NCBI RefSeq assembly: GCF_004682015.1
Contig: NZ_SMLM01000002.1
Coordinates: 62,001-126,000 of the forward strand
Source of the DNA: Ramlibacter henchirensis
GTDB taxonomy: Bacteria > Pseudomonadota > Gammaproteobacteria > Burkholderiales > Burkholderiaceae_C
Length of the DNA stretch: 64,000 nt
Reading direction: 5' to 3'
Part shown: piece after piece, positions 57,995 to 64,000 of the stretch
Numbering within the stretch: position 1 is the stretch's first letter
Layout of the letters: each line of letters begins with the position of its first letter
Made by a program: the position numbers and the translations under genes
The notes under the pieces: model-generated
Told to the model about the DNA's origin: nothing
Databases searched by the model: none
What the model saw: the letters and a program-made list of their open reading frames with translations, nothing else

Positions 57995-58785
57995 TCAGGG
58001 AGACGAAGACCATGAACGATTCACAAGGCAAGGTCACGCTCGTCGGCGCCGGGCCCGGCGATCCGGAGCTGCTCACCCTCAAGGCCGTGAAGGCGCTGCG
58101 CGCCGCGACCGTCGTGCTGGTGGACGACCTGGTGAGTCCCGACATCGTCGCGCTCGCGCCCCAGGGCGCGCGCATCGTGCACGTGGGCAAGCGCGGCGGC
58201 TGCAAGAGCACGCCGCAGGCCTTCATCGAACGCCTGATGGTGATGGCGGCGCGCGAGGGCGAGAACGTCGTGCGCCTCAAGGGCGGCGACCCGTTCATCT
58301 TCGGCCGGGGCGGCGAGGAGGTGGAGCACCTGCGCGAGGCCGGCGTGCACGTCGAGGTCGTCAACGGCATCACATCGGGCCTGGCGGCGGTGACCGCGCT
58401 GGGCGTTCCCCTCACCCATCGCGAGCACGCGCAAGGCGTCGTGTTCGTCACCGGGCATGCGCAGCGCGGCGGCGAGCCGCCGGACTGGCGCGCGCTGGCC
58501 GAGGCCGCGCACCAGGCGCGCCTGACACTCGTCATCTACATGGGCGTGAGCGGCGCGCAGCAGATCCAGGACCAGCTGCTGGCCGGCCTGCCCGCGCGCA
58601 CGCCCGCCGCGGTCGTGCAGCGCGCGACGATGCCCGACCAGCGCGAGGCCATCACCACGCTGGGCGAGCTGGCCGCGACGATCGCGCGCGAGCAGATGAC
58701 CAGTCCCGCCGTGATCGTCGTGGGCGACGTGATCCGCGGCGTGGCCGCGGTCCGGCAGGAAGAGCCCAGGGTTCGCGCGGCCTGA
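57991..58785 (+). CDS. cobA: Uroporphyrinogen-III C-methyltransferase
   Basis: A 264-residue SAM-dependent enzyme that makes precorrin-2, the first step to sirohaem. VTLVGAGPGDPELLTLKA at the N-terminus, KRGGCKSTPQ, RLKGGDPFIFGRGGEE and the later VFVTGHAQRG are SUMT hallmarks. Two starts are possible: ATG 57991 overlaps ybiB (ATGA), and ATG 58012 has GGGAG 9 nt upstream. It lacks the CysG dehydrogenase/ferrochelatase domain. Its place at the end of nirBD-nasA fits supply of sirohaem for NirB. Confidence 0.94.
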   Translation: MIRETKTMNDSQGKVTLVGAGPGDPELLTLKAVKALRAATVVLVDDLVSPDIVALAPQGARIVHVGKRGGCKSTPQAFIERLMVMAAREGENVVRLKGGDPFIFGRGGEEVEHLREAGVHVEVVNGITSGLAAVTALGVPLTHREHAQGVVFVTGHAQRGGEPPDWRALAEAAHQARLTLVIYMGVSGAQQIQDQLLAGLPARTPAAVVQRATMPDQREAITTLGELAATIAREQMTSPAVIVVGDVIRGVAAVRQEEPRVRAA

Positions 58786-58826
58786 CCGCCGCACCGTGCG
58801 GCGCACGCGCGGCACAATGGCGGCCC

Positions 58827-59240
58827 ATGCCGTCCAGCAGCCTGCGCCTTCTCGCCGACCTCGTGCTGCTGCTGCACCTGGGCATCGTGCTGTTCGTGGT
58901 CGGCGGCCTCGTGCTGATCGTCGCCGGCAATGCACTGCGCTGGTCCTGGGTCAATGCGCCGGCCTTCCGGTTCGCGCATCTCGCCGCCATCGTCTACGTC
59001 GTGGCGCAGCAGTGGCTCGGCGCGGTCTGTCCCCTCACCACGCTGGAAAACTGGTTGCGAACGCAAGCCGGCGAGAGCGGCTACGCCGGCGGCTTCGTCG
59101 AGCACTGGGTGCAGTGGCTCCTCTTCTACGATGCGCCGGGCTGGGTCTTCACCCTCGTCTACACCGCCTTCGGCCTCGCGGTCGCAGCCGTGTGGATCGC
59201 CTTTCCGCCGCGGCGCGGTCCTCGCCTGCGCGGAGGCTGA
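58827..59240 (+). CDS. DUF2784 membrane protein
   Basis: A 137-residue protein with four hydrophobic segments (about residues 8-33, 47-65, 88-105 and 108-127). LLLHLGIVLFVVGGLVLI and GAVCPLTTLENWLRTQAG are the conserved DUF2784 features, including a CPLT motif and a following ExWLR. CACAAT ends 8 nt before the ATG without a Shine-Dalgarno. It is followed by the flavoprotein gene 6 bp later. The function is unknown. Confidence 0.87.
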   Translation: MPSSSLRLLADLVLLLHLGIVLFVVGGLVLIVAGNALRWSWVNAPAFRFAHLAAIVYVVAQQWLGAVCPLTTLENWLRTQAGESGYAGGFVEHWVQWLLFYDAPGWVFTLVYTAFGLAVAAVWIAFPPRRGPRLRGG

Positions 59241-59246
59241 CGGGCG

Positions 59247-60461
59247 GTGGAGCGTTTCGATGCGGTGGTGATCGGGGCCGGCGCCGCGGGCCTGTTCTGC
59301 GCGTCGGTCGCGGGCCAGCTCGGCGTGAAGGTGCTGCTGCTGGACCACAGCGAGCGCATCGCCGAGAAGATCCGCATCTCCGGCGGCGGCCGCTGCAACT
59401 TCACCAACCGCGACCTCGACCCGCGCGCGCCGCACAAGCACTTCCTGGGCGAGAACCCGAACTTCTGCCGCAGCGCACTCTCGCGCTACACCGCCACCGA
59501 CTTCATCGACCTGGTGCGGCGGCACGGCATCGCCTTCCACGAGAAGCACAAGGGCCAGCTGTTCGGCGACCGCAGCTCGGAGGACTTCATCCGCATGCTG
59601 ATCGCCGAGTGCGACGCCGGCGGCGTGACGCGCTGGCAGCCGTGCCGCGTGGCCGCGGTGCGGCACGGCGCCGAGGGCTACGAGCTGGACACGGATCGCG
59701 GGCCGGTGCGTGCGCCACGCGTGGTGATCGCCACCGGTGGCCTGTCGATCCCCAAGATCGGGGCCACCGATTTCGGCTACCGCATCGCCCGGCAGTTCGG
59801 CGTGCGCATCATCGAACCGCGTCCGGCGCTGGTGCCGCTGACCTTCGAGGGCGAGGACTGGGCGCCCTATTCCGGCTTGGCCGGACTGTCGCTGCCGGTG
59901 CGCATCGCCACCGGCGCGAAGAAGGCGGCGATGGCGTTCGACGAGGACCTGCTCTTCACGCACCGCGGCCTGTCCGGCCCCGCCGTGCTGCAGATCTCCA
60001 GCTACTGGCAGCCGGGCACGCCGATCCGGATCGACCTCGCACCGGGCGCGCAGCTGCCCTCGGCGCTGCAACAGGCCAAGGGTCGATCGCGCAAGCTGCT
60101 GGCCAACGAGCTCGCCGCGTGGGTGCCCGCCCGCCTGGCGGACGCCTGGGTGCAGCGCGACCCGGCCTGGCAGCGCCCGGTGAACGAAGCCGCCGACAAG
60201 GCGCTGGCGTCCTTGGCCGAGGCCCTGGCGAACTGGGAGCTGGTGCCCAGCGGCTCCGAGGGCTATCGCAAGGCGGAGGTCACCGCCGGCGGCGTGGACA
60301 CGCGCGAGCTGTCGTCGCAGACGCTGGAATCGCGCCAGCCGGGCCTGTACTTCATCGGCGAAGTGGTCGATGTCACCGGCTGGCTCGGCGGCTACAACTT
60401 CCAGTGGGCCTGGTCCAGCGGCTGGGCTTGCGGACAGGCGCTCGCCGCCGCGCGCGGCTGA
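59247..60461 (+). CDS. NAD(P)/FAD-dependent oxidoreductase, HI0933/BaiN-like
   Basis: A 404-residue flavoprotein. The FAD motif VIGAGAAGLFCASVAGQLG opens the protein, followed by KIRISGGGRCNFTNRD, GLSIPKIGATDFGYRIA and the C-terminal GGVDTRELSSQTLESR and VTGWLGGYNFQWAWSSG, which define the HI0933/YhiN family. GTG 59247 has GGAGG about 10 nt upstream. Members have unclear reactions; one relative (BaiN) acts on bile acids, which does not apply here by context. Confidence 0.9.
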   Translation: MERFDAVVIGAGAAGLFCASVAGQLGVKVLLLDHSERIAEKIRISGGGRCNFTNRDLDPRAPHKHFLGENPNFCRSALSRYTATDFIDLVRRHGIAFHEKHKGQLFGDRSSEDFIRMLIAECDAGGVTRWQPCRVAAVRHGAEGYELDTDRGPVRAPRVVIATGGLSIPKIGATDFGYRIARQFGVRIIEPRPALVPLTFEGEDWAPYSGLAGLSLPVRIATGAKKAAMAFDEDLLFTHRGLSGPAVLQISSYWQPGTPIRIDLAPGAQLPSALQQAKGRSRKLLANELAAWVPARLADAWVQRDPAWQRPVNEAADKALASLAEALANWELVPSGSEGYRKAEVTAGGVDTRELSSQTLESRQPGLYFIGEVVDVTGWLGGYNFQWAWSSGWACGQALAAARG

Positions 60462-60490
60462 GGCCTGCTGCTGCGCCGGGCCGGCCCGGA

Positions 60491-60518
60491 TTGCCCGCCG
60501 GGCTCGGGTGGTTATAAT
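60491..60518 (+). promoter_or_regulatory. Sigma-70 promoter of rpsU
   Basis: TTGCCC (60491-60496) and a perfect TATAAT (60513-60518) are separated by 16 bp. The start point would be near 60525, giving a leader of about 98 nt before rpsU. Confidence 0.65.
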
Positions 60519-60622
60519 CGCAGGCTTTGCCGGCATACCCCGACGGCCAGATCACAGTTGTAGTCGGGGAACCCCCGCCGCAAGCCCGATCTTCTTGCGG
60601 CACCTTCGAGATCCATGGATTC

Positions 60623-60835
60623 ATGACGACCATTCGTGTTAAGGAAAACGAGCCCTTCGACGTGGCCCTGCGCCGCTTCAAGCGCACCATCGAAAAGCTC
60701 GGCCTGCTGACGGAACTGCGCGCCCGCGAGTTCTACGAAAAGCCCACCGCCGAGCGCAAGCGCAAGAAGGCCGCAGCCGTGAAGCGCCACTACAAGCGCG
60801 TGCGCAGCATGCAGCTGCCCAAGAAGCTGTACTGA
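60623..60835 (+). CDS. rpsU: 30S ribosomal protein S21
   Basis: A 70-residue basic protein of the small subunit needed for initiation on many mRNAs. [20 protein letters not shown] and the Arg/Lys-rich second half ([18 protein letters not shown]) are diagnostic. It has its own promoter and is followed by a strong terminator at 60865-60899, so yqeY downstream depends on read-through or another promoter. Confidence 0.97.
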
Positions 60836-60864
60836 ACGGAAGGCGCCGCGCCGCGGCTGCCCGC

Positions 60865-60899
60865 AAAGCCTGCCCGGGGACGCTCGCGCAGGCTTTTTT
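60865..60899 (+). terminator. Intrinsic terminator after rpsU
   Basis: AAAGCCTGC (60865-60873) pairs with GCAGGCTTT (60888-60896) around a 14-nt loop, followed by T to 60899. This is a standard Rho-independent terminator; yqeY begins 24 bp later. Confidence 0.85.
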
Positions 60900-60922
60900 C
60901 ATTTCACCTTGAAGGAAGACCG

Positions 60923-61372
60923 ATGAGCCTGAAGGAACGCATCACCGAGGACATGAAGGCCGCCATGCGCGCCAAGGACACCGAGCGCCTGGGCACCATC
61001 CGCCTGCTGACAGCCGCCATGAAGCAGAAGGAAGTCGACGAGCGCATCGAGCTGGACGACGGGGCCGTGGTCGGCATCGTCGACAAGCTCATCAAGCAGC
61101 GCAAGGACAGCATCGACGCCTTCCAGACGGCCGGCCGCCAGGACCTGGCCGACAAGGAAGCGGCCGAGGTGCAGGTGCTGCAGGCCTACCTGCCCGCCCG
61201 CCTCTCGTCCGACGAGATCGCAGCCGAGGTCCGGGCCATCGTGGCGGAACTCGGTGCCAAGGGACCGGGCGACATGGGCAAGGTGATGGGGACCGCGAAG
61301 CAGCGCCTGGCCGGAAAGGCGGAGATGGGGCAGGTGTCGGCGGCGGTGAAGGCGGTACTATCCGGCGGCTGA
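60923..61372 (+). CDS. yqeY: GatB/YqeY domain protein
   Basis: A 149-residue protein of the YqeY family, related to the C-terminal tRNA-binding domain of GatB. MSLKERITEDMKAAMRAKDT, RLLTAAMKQKEVDER and KGPGDMGKVMGTAKQRLAGK are family hallmarks. Its place after rpsU is conserved in proteobacteria. The exact function is not established. Confidence 0.93.
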   Translation: MSLKERITEDMKAAMRAKDTERLGTIRLLTAAMKQKEVDERIELDDGAVVGIVDKLIKQRKDSIDAFQTAGRQDLADKEAAEVQVLQAYLPARLSSDEIAAEVRAIVAELGAKGPGDMGKVMGTAKQRLAGKAEMGQVSAAVKAVLSGG

Positions 61373-61393
61373 CGGACCCACCGGAGGACACGT

Positions 61394-61600
61394 ATGCAGC
61401 TGACCGCCGTTCTGATGCCCGCCCCGGAAGGCGGCTACACCGCGCTCAATCCGGAAACCGGCACCACAACCGAGGGTGAGACCATCCAGGAAGCACTCAG
61501 CAATCTGCAGGAAGCGACGGCGCTCTATCTCGAGGAGTTCCCAGGCGTCACGGGTGGCCACCCGATCGTGACGACCTTCGACCTGCAGGCGCGTGCCTAG
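61394..61600 (+). CDS. hicB: HicB family antitoxin
   Basis: A 68-residue protein with the HicB fold. QLTAVLMPAPEGGYTALNPE is the first beta-strand region, followed by the helix TIQEALSNLQEATALYLEEF and the C-terminal VTTFDLQARA. It would neutralise a HicA mRNA interferase. The start of hicA (GTG 61593) overlaps its stop, as is usual for this order of genes, but that hicA is frameshifted. It has no separate C-terminal DNA-binding domain, so it is the short form. Confidence 0.87.
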   Translation: MQLTAVLMPAPEGGYTALNPETGTTTEGETIQEALSNLQEATALYLEEFPGVTGGHPIVTTFDLQARA

Positions 61601-61813
61601 CCTGCCCCGCCTGTCAGGTGCAGAGATCATCCGGGCTCTCGAGCGGCTGGGCTTCGTGCGCGTACGCCAACGGGTAGTCACGTGATGATGCGGCGAGGTG
61701 CCACCGGTTGCGTCGTGCCCGATCACCGGGAAGTCAAGGTCGGCACCTTGTCGGGGTTGTTGAAGCAGGCCGGCGTGAGCGCCGAGGACTTCGTCGCCAG
61801 CCTGAAAAACTGA
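61593..61813 (+). pseudogene. hicA: hicA toxin gene, broken by a 1-nt frameshift
   Basis: From GTG 61593 the frame gives VPSLPRLSGAEIIRALERLG followed by FVRVRQR and then stops at TGA 61683-61685. If one G is added to the GGG run at 61672-61674, the frame continues as GSHVMMRRGATGCVVP and ends LLKQAGVSAEDFVASLKN at 61813, a complete HicA with the catalytic His of the GSH motif. The deletion therefore removes the active site from the translated product. A sequencing error or programmed frameshift is possible, but a natural loss-of-toxin mutation is the simplest reading. Confidence 0.82.
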
Positions 61814-61815
61814 GC

Positions 61816-61835
61816 GGCCGGGGCGAGCACCGGCC
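61816..61835. terminator. Hairpin between convergent hicA and pmbA
   Basis: GGCCGG (61816-61821) and CCGGCC (61830-61835) form a 6-bp stem with an 8-nt loop in the 30-bp gap between convergent genes. No T-run is present, so termination is only suggested by position. Confidence 0.35.
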
Positions 61836-61843
61836 AAAGGCGG

Positions 61844-63217
61844 TCACGACCCCGCCACCTTCATCCTGTTCACCAGCACCGACCCCACGGTCTTCGCGCC
61901 GTAGTTGTACGTGTCCGAACCCACGGCCTCGATGCCCTGGAACATGTCCTTCAGGTTCCCGGCGATGGTGATCTCCTGCACCGGGAACACGATCTCGCCG
62001 TTCTCCACCCAGAAACCGCTGGCGCCGCGCGAATAGTCGCCCGTCACGTAGTTGACGCCCTGCCCCATCAGCTCGATGACGAAGAGGCCGGTGCCCAGCT
62101 TGCGCAGCATCTCGACCAGGTCGTCCCCGGGCTGCGTGCGGCGCGAGACGAGCGACAGGTTGTGCGAGCCGCCGGCGTTGCCGGTGGTCTTCATGCCCAG
62201 CTTGCGGGCCGAATAGCTGGAGAGGAAATAGCCTTCCACGCGCCCGCCGTCGACCACCTTGCGCGGCGCCGTGCGCACGCCTTCCTCGTCGAACGGCGCG
62301 CTGCCCTTGCCGCGCTTCTGGTGAGGATCCTCCAGCACGTCGACGTGCGGCGCGAAGACCTGCTTGCCGAGCGAATCGACCAGGAAGCTGCTGCGCCTGT
62401 ACAGCGATCCACCGCTGACCGCCTGCACGAACGCGCCCAGCAGGCCCGCGGCCAGGGGCGACTCGAACAGCACCGGGCATTCGCGCGTGGCGATCTTGCG
62501 CGACTTCAGGCGCGCCAGGGCGCGCTCGGCCGCATAGCGCCCGACGGCTTCCGGATCCGCCAGTTCGCCCGGCGCGCGCATCGACGAATACCAGGCGTCG
62601 CGCTGCATGTCGTCGCCCTTGCCGGCGATCGGCGCAACCGAGACCGAATGGCGAGAGCTGGCGTAACCGCCGCGGAAGCCCCGCGTGTGTGCGCTGAAGA
62701 AATGGCTCTGCTGCGCCGAAACACCGGCGCCCTCGCTGTTGGTGATGCGCTTGTCGGTCGCGAAGGCCGCGGCCTCGCACCGCAGCGCGATGCGGGCGGC
62801 TTCCTCGCTGTCGATGCTCCAGGGATGGAACAGGTCCAGATCGGGCTGCTCGCGCGGACCGGCAATGTCGCCGGCATCGGGCAGGCCGGCCACCGGGTCT
62901 TCGGCCGTGAAGCGTGCGATGTCGTAGGCGGCCTGCACCGTCTGCTCGATCGCGGCGCCGGAGAAATCGGAGGTGCTGGCGTTGCCGCGGCGCTGGCCGA
63001 TGTAGACGGTCACGCCGAGCGACTTGTCGCGGTTGCGCTCGACGTTCTCCAGTTCGCCCTTGCGCACCGAGACCGAGAGGCCGCAGCCTTCGGAAGCCTC
63101 CGCCGCCGCATCCGTGGCGCCCAGTTTCTTCGCATGGGCCAGCGCGGTGTCGACGAGTTGTTCGAAGGTGGCGCGGCTGTACGAAAAGCCGCTCGATGCA
63201 CGGGAGGGTTCTGTCAT
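61844..63217 (-). CDS. pmbA: Metalloprotease accessory protein PmbA/TldE
   Basis: A 457-residue TldE subunit that works with TldD as a peptidase acting on microcin and CcdA-like peptides. Visible features are DAAAEASEGCGLSVSVRKGE near the N-terminus, GKGDDMQRDAWYSS and ESPLAAGLLGAFVQAVSGGS in the middle, and GNAGGSHNLSL with FWVENGEIVFPVQEITIAGN at the end. PmbA naturally lacks the zinc HExxxH of TldD, which is the case here. ATG 63217 is preceded by TATCAT (63228-63233) with no Shine-Dalgarno. It is divergent from darP. Confidence 0.95.
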   Translation of the reverse strand: MTEPSRASSGFSYSRATFEQLVDTALAHAKKLGATDAAAEASEGCGLSVSVRKGELENVERNRDKSLGVTVYIGQRRGNASTSDFSGAAIEQTVQAAYDIARFTAEDPVAGLPDAGDIAGPREQPDLDLFHPWSIDSEEAARIALRCEAAAFATDKRITNSEGAGVSAQQSHFFSAHTRGFRGGYASSRHSVSVAPIAGKGDDMQRDAWYSSMRAPGELADPEAVGRYAAERALARLKSRKIATRECPVLFESPLAAGLLGAFVQAVSGGSLYRRSSFLVDSLGKQVFAPHVDVLEDPHQKRGKGSAPFDEEGVRTAPRKVVDGGRVEGYFLSSYSARKLGMKTTGNAGGSHNLSLVSRRTQPGDDLVEMLRKLGTGLFVIELMGQGVNYVTGDYSRGASGFWVENGEIVFPVQEITIAGNLKDMFQGIEAVGSDTYNYGAKTVGSVLVNRMKVAGS

Positions 63218-63282
63218 GGCGGGGGCTATGATACTTGCGGCCTTCGCGGCCTCACCGGCCCTCGCGCCGCCCACTTCCCGCC

Positions 63283-63897
63283 ATGTCACGCAAACCGAAA
63301 AAGGGCTACTTCGTGCGCGGCCAGTTCGTTGCCGAAGGCAGCGAACTCGACCTGCAGCTGAAGGCCGAACAGAAGCATTTCCAGGAGAACAGCAAGACCG
63401 AGCTCAAGCGTGAGAGCACGGAGCTGCAGAAGCTCGGCGAATCGCTGCTCACGCTGCGCGCGGAGCTCGTGGAGCGCCTGCAGTTGCCCGACAAGCTGCT
63501 CGACGCGCTCGAGGAAGCGCGCCGGATCACCAACTTCGAAGGCAAGCGGCGCCAGATGCAGTTCATCGGCAAGCTGATGCGCGGCCTGGACGAAGAGACG
63601 CTCACCGCCGTGCGGGACGCGCTCGACGACCAGCACCAGGGATCGGCTCGCGAGAGCCTGGCGCTGCACGAGGCGGAGCAGTGGCGAGACGACCTGATCG
63701 AGCGGGACGACGCCCTGCAGCGGTGGCTGGACCAGCATCCCGGCACCGACAGCCAGCAGCTGCGCGCGTTGATCCGCCAGGCCCGCAAGGACCGCCAGCC
63801 GAACCAGGACGAGATCTCGCGCGGGCTCGTGCCGCGCCACGGGCGCGCGTACCGCGAGATCTTCCAGATGGTGAAGGAGCAGCTGCAGCATGAGTGA
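63283..63897 (+). CDS. darP: Ribosome biogenesis factor DarP (YjgA)
   Basis: A 204-residue helical protein that associates with late 50S precursors. RKPKKGYFVRGQFVAEGSEL, ARRITNFEGKRRQMQFIGKL and RHGRAYREIFQMVKEQL match the DUF615/YjgA family end to end. ATG 63283 is set by that alignment; the frame opens 48 nt earlier. Its position next to pmbA is conserved in proteobacteria. It overlaps the next gene by 8 nt. Confidence 0.95.
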   Translation: MSRKPKKGYFVRGQFVAEGSELDLQLKAEQKHFQENSKTELKRESTELQKLGESLLTLRAELVERLQLPDKLLDALEEARRITNFEGKRRQMQFIGKLMRGLDEETLTAVRDALDDQHQGSARESLALHEAEQWRDDLIERDDALQRWLDQHPGTDSQQLRALIRQARKDRQPNQDEISRGLVPRHGRAYREIFQMVKEQLQHE

Positions 63898-64000
63898 GAC
63901 GTACGACCCCGTTCGCATCGGCATCGTGTCGGTGAGCGACCGCGCCTCCAGCGGCGTGTATGAAGACAAGGGCCTGCCCGCGCTGCGCGACTGGCTCACG
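63890..64000 (+). CDS. mogA: Molybdopterin adenylyltransferase MogA (partial, 5' end)
   Basis: The first 37 residues (MSETYDPVRIGIVSVSDRAS...) match MogA/MoaB-type proteins, which adenylate molybdopterin before molybdenum insertion. VRIGIVSVSDRASSGVYEDK is the conserved first strand and loop. The molybdenum cofactor is needed by NasA in this window, but the gene is not part of that operon. The remainder lies beyond the right edge. Confidence 0.85.
   Translation, partial: MSETYDPVRIGIVSVSDRASSGVYEDKGLPALRDWLT

Overview
The window is GC-rich chromosomal DNA from a betaproteobacterium of the order Burkholderiales, most likely Comamonadaceae. The evidence is the gene order rpsO-pnp-quinone oxidoreductase-tpiA-secG-tRNA-Leu-nuoA..N-DUF2818-NUDIX-DUF1178, the separate nuoC and nuoD genes, the protein sequences, and the families of palindromic intergenic repeats. 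Genus cannot be decided from the sequence alone.

Layout. 1-2.3 kb: the end of a 3-oxoacid CoA-transferase operon (scoAB), a divergent PAS-LuxR regulator and a DedA membrane protein. 2.4-12.4 kb: mutL, a lipoprotein hydrolase, miaA, then an ABC export system of the AttE/AttFG/AttH type whose ATPase is separated from its permease by two small ribbon-helix-helix genes and a hemerythrin gene. 12.4-15.9 kb: an MsbA-like ABC exporter and a flavocytochrome c sulfide dehydrogenase pair (fccAB). 16-32 kb, minus strand: the complete 14-gene complex I operon nuoA-N with three small downstream genes. 32-37.2 kb, minus strand: tRNA-Leu(GAG), secG, tpiA, quinone oxidoreductase, pnp and rpsO. 37.4-42 kb: aminotransferase, periplasmic binding protein, Hsp20, a 400-bp imperfect inverted repeat, and tsaD. 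42-58.8 kb: a complete nitrate-assimilation locus. 58.8-64 kb: housekeeping genes (rpsU, yqeY, pmbA, darP, start of mogA) and a HicBA toxin-antitoxin pair whose toxin is frameshifted.

The nitrate locus is the most informative part. It holds a nitrate-sensing ANTAR protein (NasR type), a nitrate ABC transporter (nrtABD), a second ANTAR protein with a degenerate receiver and two PilJ-type sensor domains, an MFS nitrate transporter, a fused PP2C phosphatase/serine-threonine kinase, nirBD, nasA, a YbiB-like gene and cobA (siroheme supply for NirB). Both transport units have a sigma-54-type -24/-12 element. The nrtA leader then shows the two-hairpin ANTAR target (hexaloops AACGGC) with the second hairpin overlapping a strong intrinsic terminator. 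The MFS leader has a similar pair of hairpins, but the competing helix ends directly at the AUG and has no U-run, which suggests translational rather than transcriptional control. Together this reads as a nitrogen-limited (sigma-54), nitrate-induced (ANTAR antitermination) uptake and reduction pathway with two parallel RNA-level switches.

Repeats are frequent: several REP-like families occur between genes, and two copies lie inside coding sequence (the mutL linker and an in-frame 102-bp doublet in nasA). No CRISPR array, insertion sequence, prophage or rRNA gene was seen.
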